Positions 1-9,482 of a DNA stretch of 64,000 nucleotides are shown piece after piece. The notes below the pieces were generated by a model. The model was not told the origin of the DNA and did no database searches. It saw nothing but the letters and a program-made list of their open reading frames with translations. This DNA is from Caecitellus pseudoparvulus (lineage: Eukaryota; Bigyra: Bicosoecida): positions 310,001-374,000 of the forward strand of contig CBFFRQ010000062.1 in the NCBI GenBank assembly GCA_965644315.1, read 5' to 3'. The position numbers and the translations under genes were made by a program. The stretch's first letter is position 1, and each line of letters begins with the position of its first letter.

Positions 1-1205
1 CGACTGGGGGGGCTTGCAGCTGCGAACGAGTGGACGCCGCCTTGGAGAGGGAAACACTCACAAGCGCAAGCTCTCTGTGGGATCCGCCAACGACAGCCAA
101 GCCATCGGCGGCTCCGGCATCACAAGTGGCTGTGCCGGCAACGCACATGCCACCGCCAGCCAAGGCAAGCACGCTGGCTGGCGGGGTGGCGGCAAGGTCT
201 GCAAGCCTTGGTGCTGGGAGTCTTGAGTACTCTGTCACCCCTGTCGCTGATGCCAACGCTCGGGACAGGGAGCTGGCCTTCAGCTCTCTAGTTGCAGGCA
301 CGGCCTGCTTTGAGAAATCCAGCCCACCTGCAGCATGTCCGATGGGGGATGCTTGTGGAGCGTCAAACTGAGCCAGGAACGCTGCTTGCGAAATGGGCTC
401 GCCCCACGCTGCAGCAGCCCCTAACAATGCGCCGCTTGGCAACAACTGGTGTGCATGCGCAGACTTGTTGGTTGGCTGGCCGACATTGGGGCCAGCCTGC
501 ACCCAGTGTGCGGCCAGCAGCCCGGACTCATGCACAGATAAAATCACCGCCCCAGAACTGTCGAACTGCACCACATCCATGCCCATAGTCAAGCCAGCTG
601 GCAGAGCTTCCACGGCAGGCGGAGAAGCAGCACTCTGTGAGCGGAGCATGGCTGGCCCAGCGGGCTCCTGCAGCTGTAGCGGCTCCGATGCAGGCAGAGC
701 TAGGTCCCAAACTGCACAGACATCTGGCGATGTACTGTGTGGGGCAGCAACTAGCGTCTGCTGAAGCAGTGAGAATGCGCAAGCTCCGGCGAAGACAGAG
801 GCGAGCGGTGAGCCGATTGGAGTGCCTTGCCCGAGGGGTTTGAAGCCTTCGTCAACCTGCCACAGAGTAATCTCCCCCTCCCGCCCATGTGTCCATACGA
901 AGAGGGGGTCGGGTTTGGTCCCAGTGCCGGGGACTTGGCCAACCCCAAGCACGGCCTGCGAGTGGGCTTGCCATGAAGCCAGTCGGAGCATGGTCAAGCC
1001 ATCCCACACCTCTAGGCTTCCACTTTGCAGCCTGCAAGCCAAGGAAGGGAAGGTGGCGCACAGCATGATGAGCAACACAACTGGACCAAGGAACTACGCA
1101 CCCGATGAGGAGTGTTGGGCTCTCCCTCCGCTGCAGCACGCAGCAAGCTGTGGCCTGCTGTGCGCAGGTCAAGGAAGCAGCCACCCTGAACTCGCCGAGC
1201 GCCAT
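1..1205 (-). CDS. WD40 protein, GNB1L/ASTRA-associated protein 1-like (3' end beyond window)
   Basis: Two exons are visible: 1205-1102 and 1031 to the window edge. The 70-nt intron (1101-1032) starts GTGCGT and ends TTGCAG after a C/T-rich stretch. Splicing joins LLIG to LQSGSLEVWD, a typical WD40 strand-WD ending, and the frame then stays open without a stop to base 1. Further repeats read FVWTHGREGEITLWQVDE, DVCAVWDLALP and AVILSVHESGLLAAHW. The order of repeats and the long inserts resemble GNB1L/ASA1, a small beta-propeller that works with TELO2-TTI1-TTI2 to mature PIKK kinases such as ATR and TOR. ATG at 1205 (MALGEFRV) is the first in-frame ATG of exon 1. A GTGAGT at 61-56 could be another donor near the edge. 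Family membership is inferred from repeat pattern; any small WD40 protein is the alternative. Confidence 0.6.
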
Positions 1206-1384
1206 GTGCACACTTTGCCATCTAACAAAATGTCCACAACAACGAAGACATTGGACCAGGCTGGATCCACGGCTACCTTGCCGCCGTGCTGTTTTGAGCG
1301 CCCTGAGTGCAAAGTGCCAGGGCAGGGCAAGTGCCCAATTTCCGCAGCTGCATGGTTGACTTCCTCCTGGCGTCCTGAGTCAGC
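1206..1384. promoter_or_regulatory. Bidirectional promoter between the WD40 gene and the TRP channel gene
   Basis: Only 179 bp separate the divergent start codons at 1205 (-) and 1385 (+), so both genes must draw their 5' UTR and promoter from this stretch. It contains the 13-bp word at 1335-1347. No TATA box was seen. Confidence 0.45.
1335..1347 (-). promoter_or_regulatory. Copy 1 of recurrent 13-bp word CTGCGGAAATTGG
   Basis: The minus strand reads CTGCGGAAATTGG (plus: CCAATTTCCGCAG). It lies 130 bp upstream of the WD40 start codon and 38 bp upstream of the channel start. The same 13-mer occurs at 16548-16560 and 47967-47979, each near a gene 5' end. Its function is inferred from position only. 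Confidence 0.35.
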
Positions 1385-3568
1385 ATGGCAGGGTTGCGAT
1401 GCAGGTGCCGCTTCGCATCTCGTATGACACCGCTCCAGCGTTACTCCCTGAGTCCATATGCCAAGTGGAAGCACTTCGGCCAGTGGCCGTGGCAACTCAC
1501 CTGGCACCTGTTGCTCATCGCGCTGAGTACCTACCAAGTGGTGGTGTTCAACGCTGTCCAAGGAGTGTCTCGTCGCGCAGTGGGCATCCACTTTGCCAAG
1601 GCATTCTTTCCTGATGACTATGCTCAGTTCAACGGGGACGACGCGGTGCATCCGTGGAAGCACTACTTCATCTTCACATGGGAGGATCTTGTCGGAGACA
1701 TGTCTCTCGCTCTGCACCGGTACTACGCCATGCCTTCAGTCGGCCTGACGCCCATGACAACAACAGCTGCAACTGAAACCAACACGTCTTTGACTCGCTT
1801 GCCGCCAGGCCTGCTGCGCGGGTGGGCTGTGGGCAGGTATGGGCTGGCAGCACCGAAGCTCACCTTGACGCTGTTCAAGCAGAGCCCCTCGGAGCTGCAC
1901 GACAGGAGGAGGATATTCAAGCCGAGTGATACTCAGGAGCATGTTTTCAGTGCAGTCCATCCCGCTGCAGATTTGCAGGGCCTGCTCACGTCTCCTGAGC
2001 TGCTTGGCCATGCTTCACCTTCGCCGAACGCTTTCATGACGCGGCTGCGCACCATGACGCTATCGTTTTCCATGGACGTTCAGAGCACGCAGGATGCCTA
2101 TGTTGCGTGGACCTTCCCAGGTTGTGTGCGATGGAGCGTGGACATTGATTACCACTTCGACGCCAAGGGGCAGGTGGAGGTGCTGCCGGGGTACCAGATG
2201 CTGGGCACGTGTGACGCGTCGCACCTGAACGGGACGGCCCCTTTGCCAGCCACCTACGGCTCCAAGGCGCAACCAGTGTCTTCAGACATCCCTGCGGGGC
2301 TTCAGGCGGTTGCTGGGCGGCAGTCCCGCTCCCGGCTACGTGCTGGTGGGAGGAGAGCGGCACCTCGCTCAAGGGAGGCGCGCAGCTTTCTGAGGGAAGC
2401 GAGCTCTGGAACACCACTTCCAGTCCGGCAAGGCGTGCGGCAGCCTGAAGTCCAACGCACGCCAGAGCCTGAACCTGTCCCGCAGTCTTCCAACAGTCGG
2501 CCGATTCTGCGCCTTGTCTTGGCGCTCACTGTGCTGGTAGGCTTGGCACACGAGGTCGTGGTCGTGTCCGAGTTTTGTTCCGCTGTGACCCTTCTTTCAG
2601 GATTGCGCCGGCGACGTGGGGCCTCCGGCTTGGCAAAGGCACACCTGCGAGGGTCGGCAGGGGGCGCTGCAGGCCATCCAGCTGCAGGGCAGCCCCAGCA
2701 AGCAGCACCCACCTCCACCGTGGCTCCCATGCAGGAGCAACTGCCAGAAGCTCGCCACGAGTCGGTCTTGGCAGCCCTGCAAAGTATTCGGAGCAGTGAA
2801 GCTCGCTCTTGGTGGCAGCTTTCCTGCCAGCAGCAGTGCTTGCTTGTGCGAGGCTGGATGCTGGTTGCATCAGTGGGCAACTTGCTCAGCCTTGCGTACA
2901 TCTTGATGGCAGCTGTGCAGTTCAAGCACGACGGGGTTCTTCCCAGCTTGGCAGCAGACCGGAACACCGCGTCATCCAGCTCCCCCTTGGACTCGGTGCT
3001 TCCGCGCCTGCTGCTGGGCACTGGCTGTGGCTTGCTCTGGCTGGCGCTGCTGCAGTACCTGGAGTACGTCCCCAAGTTCTACGCTTTCGTCTTGACGCTG
3101 AAGCGCGCAGTGCCGCGCATTCTCCGCTTCCTCGCCTCAGTCTTGCCCCTTTTTGTTGCGTACATGGCTTTCGGGTTGGTCATGTTTGGGTCGTATGCTG
3201 AACGCTGGGCCAGTGGCACCATGACCCTCATCACCCTCTTCGCATTCGTGAACGGCGATGCCATGCAGGAGACTTTCAGCCACACTCGTATTCTAGGCGA
3301 TAGTTTCATGACCGCGGTCAGCCAGCTGTACCTCTACACCTTCTTTGGCCTGTTCAACTTCGTCGTTCTCATGGTGCTCATTGCCATCAACGAAGAGGCC
3401 TTCTTCGCCAGTCGCCCCAACGCCGTCATCGACGTCTTTGACGGGCGGCAGCTGCCCATCATGCTGCGCAGCATTCTTGAACGCCTGCCAGATGACGCAG
3501 CAGGCAACACAGCGGGGGGCACGCAGACACCTGCCAGTGCTAGAGCCGACCGCCAGAAGACGGACTGA
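1385..3568 (+). CDS. Mucolipin-like (TRPML) cation channel
   Basis: The 727-aa protein has the mucolipin layout. A short cytosolic N-terminus (SPYAKWKHFGQWPWQLTW) leads into TM1 near residues 32-60. A large luminal domain with a pre-TM1-type FAKAFFPDDY and YYAM segment follows. A second hydrophobic segment lies near residues 380-400, more helices at about 480-600, the pore loop FAFVNGDAM near 617-626, and TM6 LYLYTFFGLFNFVVLMVLIAIN near 648-672. TRPML channels conduct Ca2+, Fe2+ and Na+ out of endolysosomes and are gated by PI(3,5)P2. The family filter is usually NGDD; here it reads NGDA. The segment at residues 310-375 is Pro/Arg/Ser-rich and looks like an insertion. ATG 1385 is used, but Met14 at 1424 is also plausible. 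A PKD2-type channel is the main alternative. No intron is needed. Confidence 0.75.
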   Translation: MAGLRCRCRFASRMTPLQRYSLSPYAKWKHFGQWPWQLTWHLLLIALSTYQVVVFNAVQGVSRRAVGIHFAKAFFPDDYAQFNGDDAVHPWKHYFIFTWEDLVGDMSLALHRYYAMPSVGLTPMTTTAATETNTSLTRLPPGLLRGWAVGRYGLAAPKLTLTLFKQSPSELHDRRRIFKPSDTQEHVFSAVHPAADLQGLLTSPELLGHASPSPNAFMTRLRTMTLSFSMDVQSTQDAYVAWTFPGCVRWSVDIDYHFDAKGQVEVLPGYQMLGTCDASHLNGTAPLPATYGSKAQPVSSDIPAGLQAVAGRQSRSRLRAGGRRAAPRSREARSFLREASSGTPLPVRQGVRQPEVQRTPEPEPVPQSSNSRPILRLVLALTVLVGLAHEVVVVSEFCSAVTLLSGLRRRRGASGLAKAHLRGSAGGAAGHPAAGQPQQAAPTSTVAPMQEQLPEARHESVLAALQSIRSSEARSWWQLSCQQQCLLVRGWMLVASVGNLLSLAYILMAAVQFKHDGVLPSLAADRNTASSSSPLDSVLPRLLLGTGCGLLWLALLQYLEYVPKFYAFVLTLKRAVPRILRFLASVLPLFVAYMAFGLVMFGSYAERWASGTMTLITLFAFVNGDAMQETFSHTRILGDSFMTAVSQLYLYTFFGLFNFVVLMVLIAINEEAFFASRPNAVIDVFDGRQLPIMLRSILERLPDDAAGNTAGGTQTPASARADRQKTD

Positions 3569-3787
3569 GGCGCCGCGCTTCCACGCAAGAGCCGACCATC
3601 CCACAGTGTCCGCACAAAATGCATCCGGATCGCACAAAGGTAGGTCGGCATCGGTGCTGCCCCTGCGCAGATTTCGTCAGTTGGCCCCTGAGTCGGCCTG
3701 GGTGTCACCTGGCGTGCCACTTGCCGTGCCGTTCAAACACCACACGCGCTCTCTGACACACCAGTGACACTCGTGCCGGCGCCAGCG

Positions 3788-6700
3788 ATGGATGCCTGGG
3801 GCCGCTTCATCAGGGAGTTCACAGGGAGCAAGGATAAGCTCCTGGTATTCCCAGTGTCTGTAGATGTCCAGTCTTTCAAGCACCATGCCGAAGAAGCAGC
3901 CCTCGTGCCGCGTGCCAAGCGCTGCCATGCAGCCGTGGCACAGCATACGCTCTCCGCTGCCAAAGGGAGCAAGGTGCGCACACTCGCCCCATCGACTAGC
4001 GGGTTTGTAGAGATTAGTAAACGGAAGGCACTCGTACGTCTCGGGAAGCGCTGTGTACACCCAGATTGGCGGTGCATGCTGGCTTGGTTCAAACTCCGCA
4101 CATGCCTCACACGCCCCGCGCGCGCGATGCCACAGAAGGAGACTTGGGAGTGCTCTGCGCCACGTCAGAACTGCCTGCTCATCCTACCCACCGATGAACT
4201 AAAGTGCGCCTTGCCATAGGGGCTGTGAGCGTGCTCCCCACGCCAGCACTTCTTGCAACCCTCTCCTCTGTGCAGAAGGCTGCGGGCGCTGGTGCAAAGC
4301 AAAGTTGGCCCGGCCCTGGTGCAGGCCTTGTCTCAAGGCACACGGACGCCTGGACATCAGGCGCGCGAGGGCAGTGTCACAGGCCGCTCAACATCGTCTG
4401 TGGGAGGGAGAACAGCAGGCAGCACTCGAAGCTCAGGCAGTGGTGAGGTGCCTCACCGCCCCAGCTCCACCAGCGGCCCCCGCTTGCTGGCTAGCATCAC
4501 GTCAGTGGTGGCAGGCAGCACGGCCCACCGGCAACGCATGGCAAGTGCTTCTCGAAGCAAACGAGCTGCTGCGCTGCTCGTCTCCTCTGTTGCCGCAGAG
4601 GGGGCTGGCGCTGGCTCGCGAGCCCCGCAGCGGGCTGCGCCGGCGCACCACCACAGGGCCCTACAGATCCAGCCAGTCCCGACGACCACACGCCGAGGTG
4701 GAGCTCGGTCCCGCAGTGCCCGTGCTCAACTCATGGCGTCGCAAGTAGCTGCCAGTCAGGGAGCGTCGGTGCTGACCATGCCTTCGGGGCGGCTCTCCAG
4801 CTCGAACTCTCAAACGCAAGGAAGGCACAGCGCTGTGTCCACAACTGCTGCCTGGCCTGTGTTCAAGCGCATGCTGCACTCTCACTCGGAAGAACTCGGT
4901 AATGACGCCTTTCTGGCTGCTGTGTGCAAGCAAGTGCACGTGTGCTCGTGGGAAACCTACTTTGCGTGGTTGAAGTGGCGCAGTGCAGAGGCAGGCCTGC
5001 GCCACCTAGTGTCTAGCGGGCTCTCAGCCCCTCAGTGGCAGCCCACGGGCTTGGAAGAGCAACCTGTTATGACCCAGGTGGACCTGGTGCATGGAGTGCG
5101 CAGTGCACCCCTCATCGAGTTGGCAGGGCGCACGCACGTGCGGGGGGAGGCGGGCGCAGCGCGGCCTGTCTGGGCCGTGCATTGCATGGCGCCGCACATC
5201 AGCGCCACCAACGACCATGAGTACAAGCGAGCCTTGCAGAGCTTCATGCTGGCACCCAGCACACCTGAAAGCCTCACCTCGCTGGACCTCAGCAGTGACA
5301 TGAACTGCGGCCACAGTGGCCATCCTGAGCTGGTCCAGCGCATTTTGAGCACCCACAAGAAAACATTGAGCCAAGGGGGCCATGCCCGAGGCCGTTACCG
5401 CTATGCAAACGTCCCTTGTGGGCTACCAGCTCTGAAGCAGGAGTGTCTGGGCCAGCGGTGGCGTGAGGGGGTGCGTGAGGGTCTGCAGCAAGACGCTGCA
5501 GACACTGCCGGTGGCGTGAGCGCGTCATGCCAGGGACAGCTCAATCGAGAGACGAGACGATCAGACGAAGACGCTGTTGTCAGTGAAAAACCGGCCACAA
5601 GCCACGGGGGCGAAGCAGACGCCGCAGCTCAAGGACGAACCACTGCGGTTGATGGTCTCCGCGAAACGAAGCTGGACACGGCGGCTCTAGCAGCAACGGC
5701 TGCTCCAGCATCGACGCATGATACACGCATGACACGCCAAGGCCTAACAACGGCAGCAACGAGCGCCGCTGGTGCTAAGCCGCTGACGCCCGCCTCTGGA
5801 GCTGCTGCCCAAGCTCTCCCATCGGCGAACCAGGCGATCCCCGTTGCTGACACCAAAGCAGCAAAGCGGAAGAAGCCCCCGCGCTCAACGAAGTACTGCG
5901 AGTTGTGCCGGGTGGAGTACGAAGTCGTTGGGGGTGACCGAGGTGAGCACTTTCGCACGCCCGCCCACCAAGCGCGCTTACGCGGCATGGGTCTGTCCCG
6001 AGTGCAAGTCGGGCAAGTGGCGCACCTAACCAGTTTAGCTGCTACATCATGGTGTGAGCCCGATGTGTGGATCGATAATGCCCCTGGCACGGCTGCCGTG
6101 TACACTGCAGTGCGGTGGGCATTAGGCAAGGCGTCTAGCGGCTGCGCGAAGGCCTTGGCGGGTCTCGTGCAGCGCGCAGGGCTTCCGCGCGCAACAGCAG
6201 AGGCAGTGCTGACAGGCAGCAGTGAAGGAGAGTTCCCTCAGCCCCGGGATGAGTCTGTTCAGCGCGTGTGCATGACTGTGCAGCGCTGGATGGTGTGGGC
6301 GCGAAAGGTTCTGCTGCGGGAAGGGCCGGCACCTGTGCCACCGTTCCCCGCCGCAGGGCTTGCTGCATCGCTGCCGACCTACGTTGCACTCTTAGCATTA
6401 CATGCAACTGGATCGGGTCCCCACCCCGCTTCGCTACTGCAGGCCCTTGGGTGCACGCCTTCCGAGCCGGGGCCTGTGCTGAGTGAAGGCCTGAACGCAG
6501 TCCTGGCAGAACACGCTGCCTCACGCGCGAGTGACAAGCTCTCATCCCCCCCACGCTGCGCGAAGGTGTCATCCCCTGTAGTCTTGCGCCTCCCACCGCT
6601 GCCAGCATCGCAGGGAGATGACGGCAAGAAGGCCGGGCAGGTGCAGAGCACGCCGTCACCACTCGGCCCCCCTGCTGCGGTCGAGCCACCCAGCACAACC

Positions 6701-7960
6701 TCCCCAGGCCAAACCACTGAAGAGCATCCCAGCACGCAGTGCCGAGACAAGGAGGAGCCCAAGGTCACCCCGGCGCGCGAACGAGGCACCAAGCGTCGCC
6801 GAGCGCCCGAAGTCTCCCCAGCTGTCCTGTCCACCTCCACTGAGGGTCCTGTCACACGCAGCAGTGCGAAGCGCATGGCTGTGCAAGTTGATTCGACGAA
6901 GCATTCGGGTGTGTCCAGTAGCATGCATACATCTCCTCCAGTTGCTAGTGCTGGGAGGGCAAGGGTATCGCCAGGCGGCGGTCCACAGCCTGGCACCGAG
7001 CCGACCTCGCGCGCCACGAAGGGTCCACGTACCGCACCTGACGCGGCACTGCCTGAACAGCCCGCATCTCCTGCGCGCACCACGTACAATGCTGCCACCA
7101 GCAGGACCAACAGGCGCACGAGACGTTTCGGGAGCAATTTGAAGTCGCAGCATAGCCCAACAACTGCCGTGCAGCGTGCAGGGGGCGTTGCCCCCGCCCG
7201 CTCGAACACCACCCCTGCGGCCTCTGTCGACACGACTCCATCTGTCACACGAACCACTGGTGGGAGTGCAGCCCTGAGGCTGGCACCCACCAAACCAGTC
7301 GGAGGGATATCGGCGGTCCGGGTTGTGGGGGGGCGCAAGCGGCCCCGAAGCAGTGCCACACGCACGACGGCCCGTCGACGCAGCGTCAAGGAAGCTAACA
7401 CAGGCGATGCGTTTGCTTTTCATAGTCCAGGATCCGAAAATGCTAAGGGTGGGCGCGGTAGGGTCGGTGCTCGTGCGGGGACCGCCACACGGCGCATGCG
7501 CGCTGGCCAGCTGTCCAGCCGAACGCGGGTGGCATCTGCCACAGCCACCCGCTCCCAAACCCAGGGACCGGCTGCGAAGCGGACAAAACAGCAGCAGACA
7601 GAAGTAGATTCGCCTGTTGTACACGATGAGTTTGAAGCTGTTTTTGAGCCGGAACAGCGCCGAGCCGCACCTCGAGCAGGCAAGGCGCCAGGAGACCTGG
7701 ACACTCCACCCCCTGGCACCGCGGTTGGCAAGCGGTCAATCCTGACGAGCCACCCTCGCACAACCAGTGTCTCCACTGACCGCGACCTGCCATCACCGCC
7801 CCCTCCAAGCTACCTGCTGCACGGCACGCCTACGAGCAAAGGTGGCCGGGGCAGCTCGCTGCCTCGGCGGAGCCCCAGGCGGCACAGAGCCAGCAGCGCA
7901 GAGAGCGCCCGTGCTTCCAGCCTGCACGTTGCTGCTGTTCAGAGCGCCCGCAAGCGGTGA
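3788..7960 (+). CDS. BRCT and DBF4-type zinc-finger protein, candidate Cdc7-kinase regulatory subunit
   Basis: Proposed exons are 3788-4203 and 4276-7960, with a 72-nt intron starting GTGCGC and ending CTCTGTGCAG, giving 1366 aa. Exon 1 ends in a BRCT-like half (CHAAVAQ, then GKRCVHPDWRCMLAW with the hallmark Trp). A helical stretch near residues 334-365 (CKQVHVCSWETYFAWLKW) resembles the part of DBF4 motif N that follows the BRCT strand region. Near 678-712, KYCELCRVEYE with EHFRTPAHQ gives C-x2-C and H-x5-H, the DBF4-type finger. Dbf4 activates Cdc7 to phosphorylate MCM at replication origins. Motif M could not be placed. The last ~600 residues are disordered, basic and rich in Thr, Arg, Ser and Ala. 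Its stop lies 49 bp from that of TMEM120 on the other strand. Exon 1 is less certain than exon 2. Confidence 0.55.
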
Positions 7961-8009
7961 TATCGCGGCACTGCATTGTCCAAGGCGCTGGCTCGACGGG
8001 GCGCCCGTG

Positions 8010-9080
8010 TCACTGGCGAGCCCTCTTGCTGCGCCGGTTGTGCTTGCGCCACAGGGTGGTCAGGAGCGCAACAAAATTGGCGCAGGCCAGGATGACGAAG
8101 CACAGCGCCAAGCTGACTGCCTGCACTTCCTCCCTGTACTCGTACCACGGTTGGGACAGGTTCAATTCAGTTTGCGCGACGGCCAAGAGCAGGTACCCCA
8201 TGTACAGCTGGGCAATGTACGTGCCCACCAGCAGCACAACAAGGACCCAAAAGCCTGTCTGGGCTTCACGTAAGCCCTCAGAATGGGACGGGTCGATGCG
8301 GGAAGTGCGCCCCGTGGACACCAGGGCGTAGTGCCTGGACTGCTGGTACCACGATTGCAGCAGCTGCAAGATGCCCTGCAGCATGAAGTAGTAGGAGAAA
8401 GGGCGCAAGAGGGAGCGGTATGTGGGGGAGTCAGGCCACGTGAGGAGGATGACAGACATGAAGGCTGAAACGTAGTGGTGTACGATCCACCACGTCATGA
8501 TCTTGCTGCCATTCACCTGCAAGATGTTCTCTCGCAGTGCCAGGGACACGTAGTAGTACAGCAGCCACACTTGGCTGACGATGGGCACCCAGTTAGTGTA
8601 CTTAACCCAGGATGTGACTTCCTCGTGGGCCACCAACATGAGTGCCAAGGGGATGATGAGGAACAAGATGTTCGTGCGCCGCTTGAACTTGTCGTACTCC
8701 TCCCGGAGCCGGAGGCGATCGCGCTCCAGGGCCACTTTCACATTCACACGCCCCAGAAACAGCCGCACAAACAAGCTGCCAGTTCGGGGCTCCATGAACC
8801 CCACCTCGTGTAGGTCTGCCTTGAGTCGGGCCAGGCGCTCAGACAGCGCTGCCGTCTCTGCGGCAGAGTCCCCCTTCGCTGCTTTCTTCAGGGCAGCCAC
8901 ACGCTCTCCGAGCTTGCCAGCCTCTTTGCTGTGTGCCTTGGCAGTCTGCAGTGCCCGGGTCTGCAGAGCCTCGGCCTTCAGCAGCAGCCCTTTGTACTCA
9001 TGCAGGGCAGCGAGGTCTTCATCCACGCTGGCCTGCAGCGATTCAAGGTCTTCCTTCAACGTCTGTGTTGTTGTGCTCAT
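8010..9080 (-). CDS. TMEM120 family membrane protein (TACAN-like)
   Basis: A 356-aa single-exon protein, close to the ~340 aa of animal TMEM120A/B. Residues 1-110 form a charged coiled coil (LKEDLESLQASVDEDLAALH). Six hydrophobic helices follow, with family-type segments KFKRRTNILFLIIPLALML, WWIVHHYVSAFMSVILLTWP and FSYYFMLQGILQLLQSWYQQ, then RIDPSHSEGL. TMEM120 proteins are ER/nuclear-envelope six-helix proteins related in fold to the fatty-acid elongase ELOVL7. They bind coenzyme A in their bundle, and an ion-channel role has been disputed. The start is ATG 9080, in context AACCATGA. An in-frame upstream extension to 9194 lacks an ATG and begins at GTG. The C-terminus is basic (RKHNRRSKRARQ). 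Confidence 0.85.
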   Translation of the reverse strand: MSTTTQTLKEDLESLQASVDEDLAALHEYKGLLLKAEALQTRALQTAKAHSKEAGKLGERVAALKKAAKGDSAAETAALSERLARLKADLHEVGFMEPRTGSLFVRLFLGRVNVKVALERDRLRLREEYDKFKRRTNILFLIIPLALMLVAHEEVTSWVKYTNWVPIVSQVWLLYYYVSLALRENILQVNGSKIMTWWIVHHYVSAFMSVILLTWPDSPTYRSLLRPFSYYFMLQGILQLLQSWYQQSRHYALVSTGRTSRIDPSHSEGLREAQTGFWVLVVLLVGTYIAQLYMGYLLLAVAQTELNLSQPWYEYREEVQAVSLALCFVILACANFVALLTTLWRKHNRRSKRARQ

Positions 9081-9482
9081 GGTTGGTGGCTTCCTGCGGG
9101 CCAAAGGGCCGGGGCGAGGAGAACGGGCCGAGTGCGGGGCTGTCGGCGGGGTGCGGAATTTCAAGTGCAGCTTCTGCCCGCTTGAGATAAACACAGCCTG
9201 GAAGGCTCCGGCTCAAATACATGCCCGATCTTCGGATGAATGGAGCAATGTTAACTCTGCCCCGAGTGCTGGTGCCCGTATGAGCGCGCGAGGCCCACAC
9301 ATGCCGCAGCACGAGCACGCACCTTCGAAAGCAACCAAGACCGTCAACGGTGTCCACAAACAAACACAAGAATCCTGGTCCGCACACTTTGCGTCCTAGC
9401 TTGCAGGTATCTTCCAACACCAGAAACTTTGCCAGAGAGGTGTGTAATGCGGGGTTTTGAATTACCCGAGAGAGTGGAGGCC
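9081..9482. other. Intergenic region 5' of TMEM120 and 3' of the TIG gene
   Basis: 402 bp with no supportable gene. It must hold the TMEM120 promoter and 5' UTR and the 3' UTR of the TIG gene. A related but inexact word, GTGCGGAATTTCAAG, lies at about 9150-9164. Confidence 0.5.

Noticed and set aside
4072-4135. Second intron in the DBF4-like exon 1
   Set aside because: A GTGCAT...CCACAG pair exists, but splicing it brings a TAA stop in frame before exon 2.
6379-7624. Long minus-strand frames opposite the DBF4-like gene
   Set aside because: Composition is typical of a shadow and no domain is visible. The plus strand carries the zinc finger and continuous frame.
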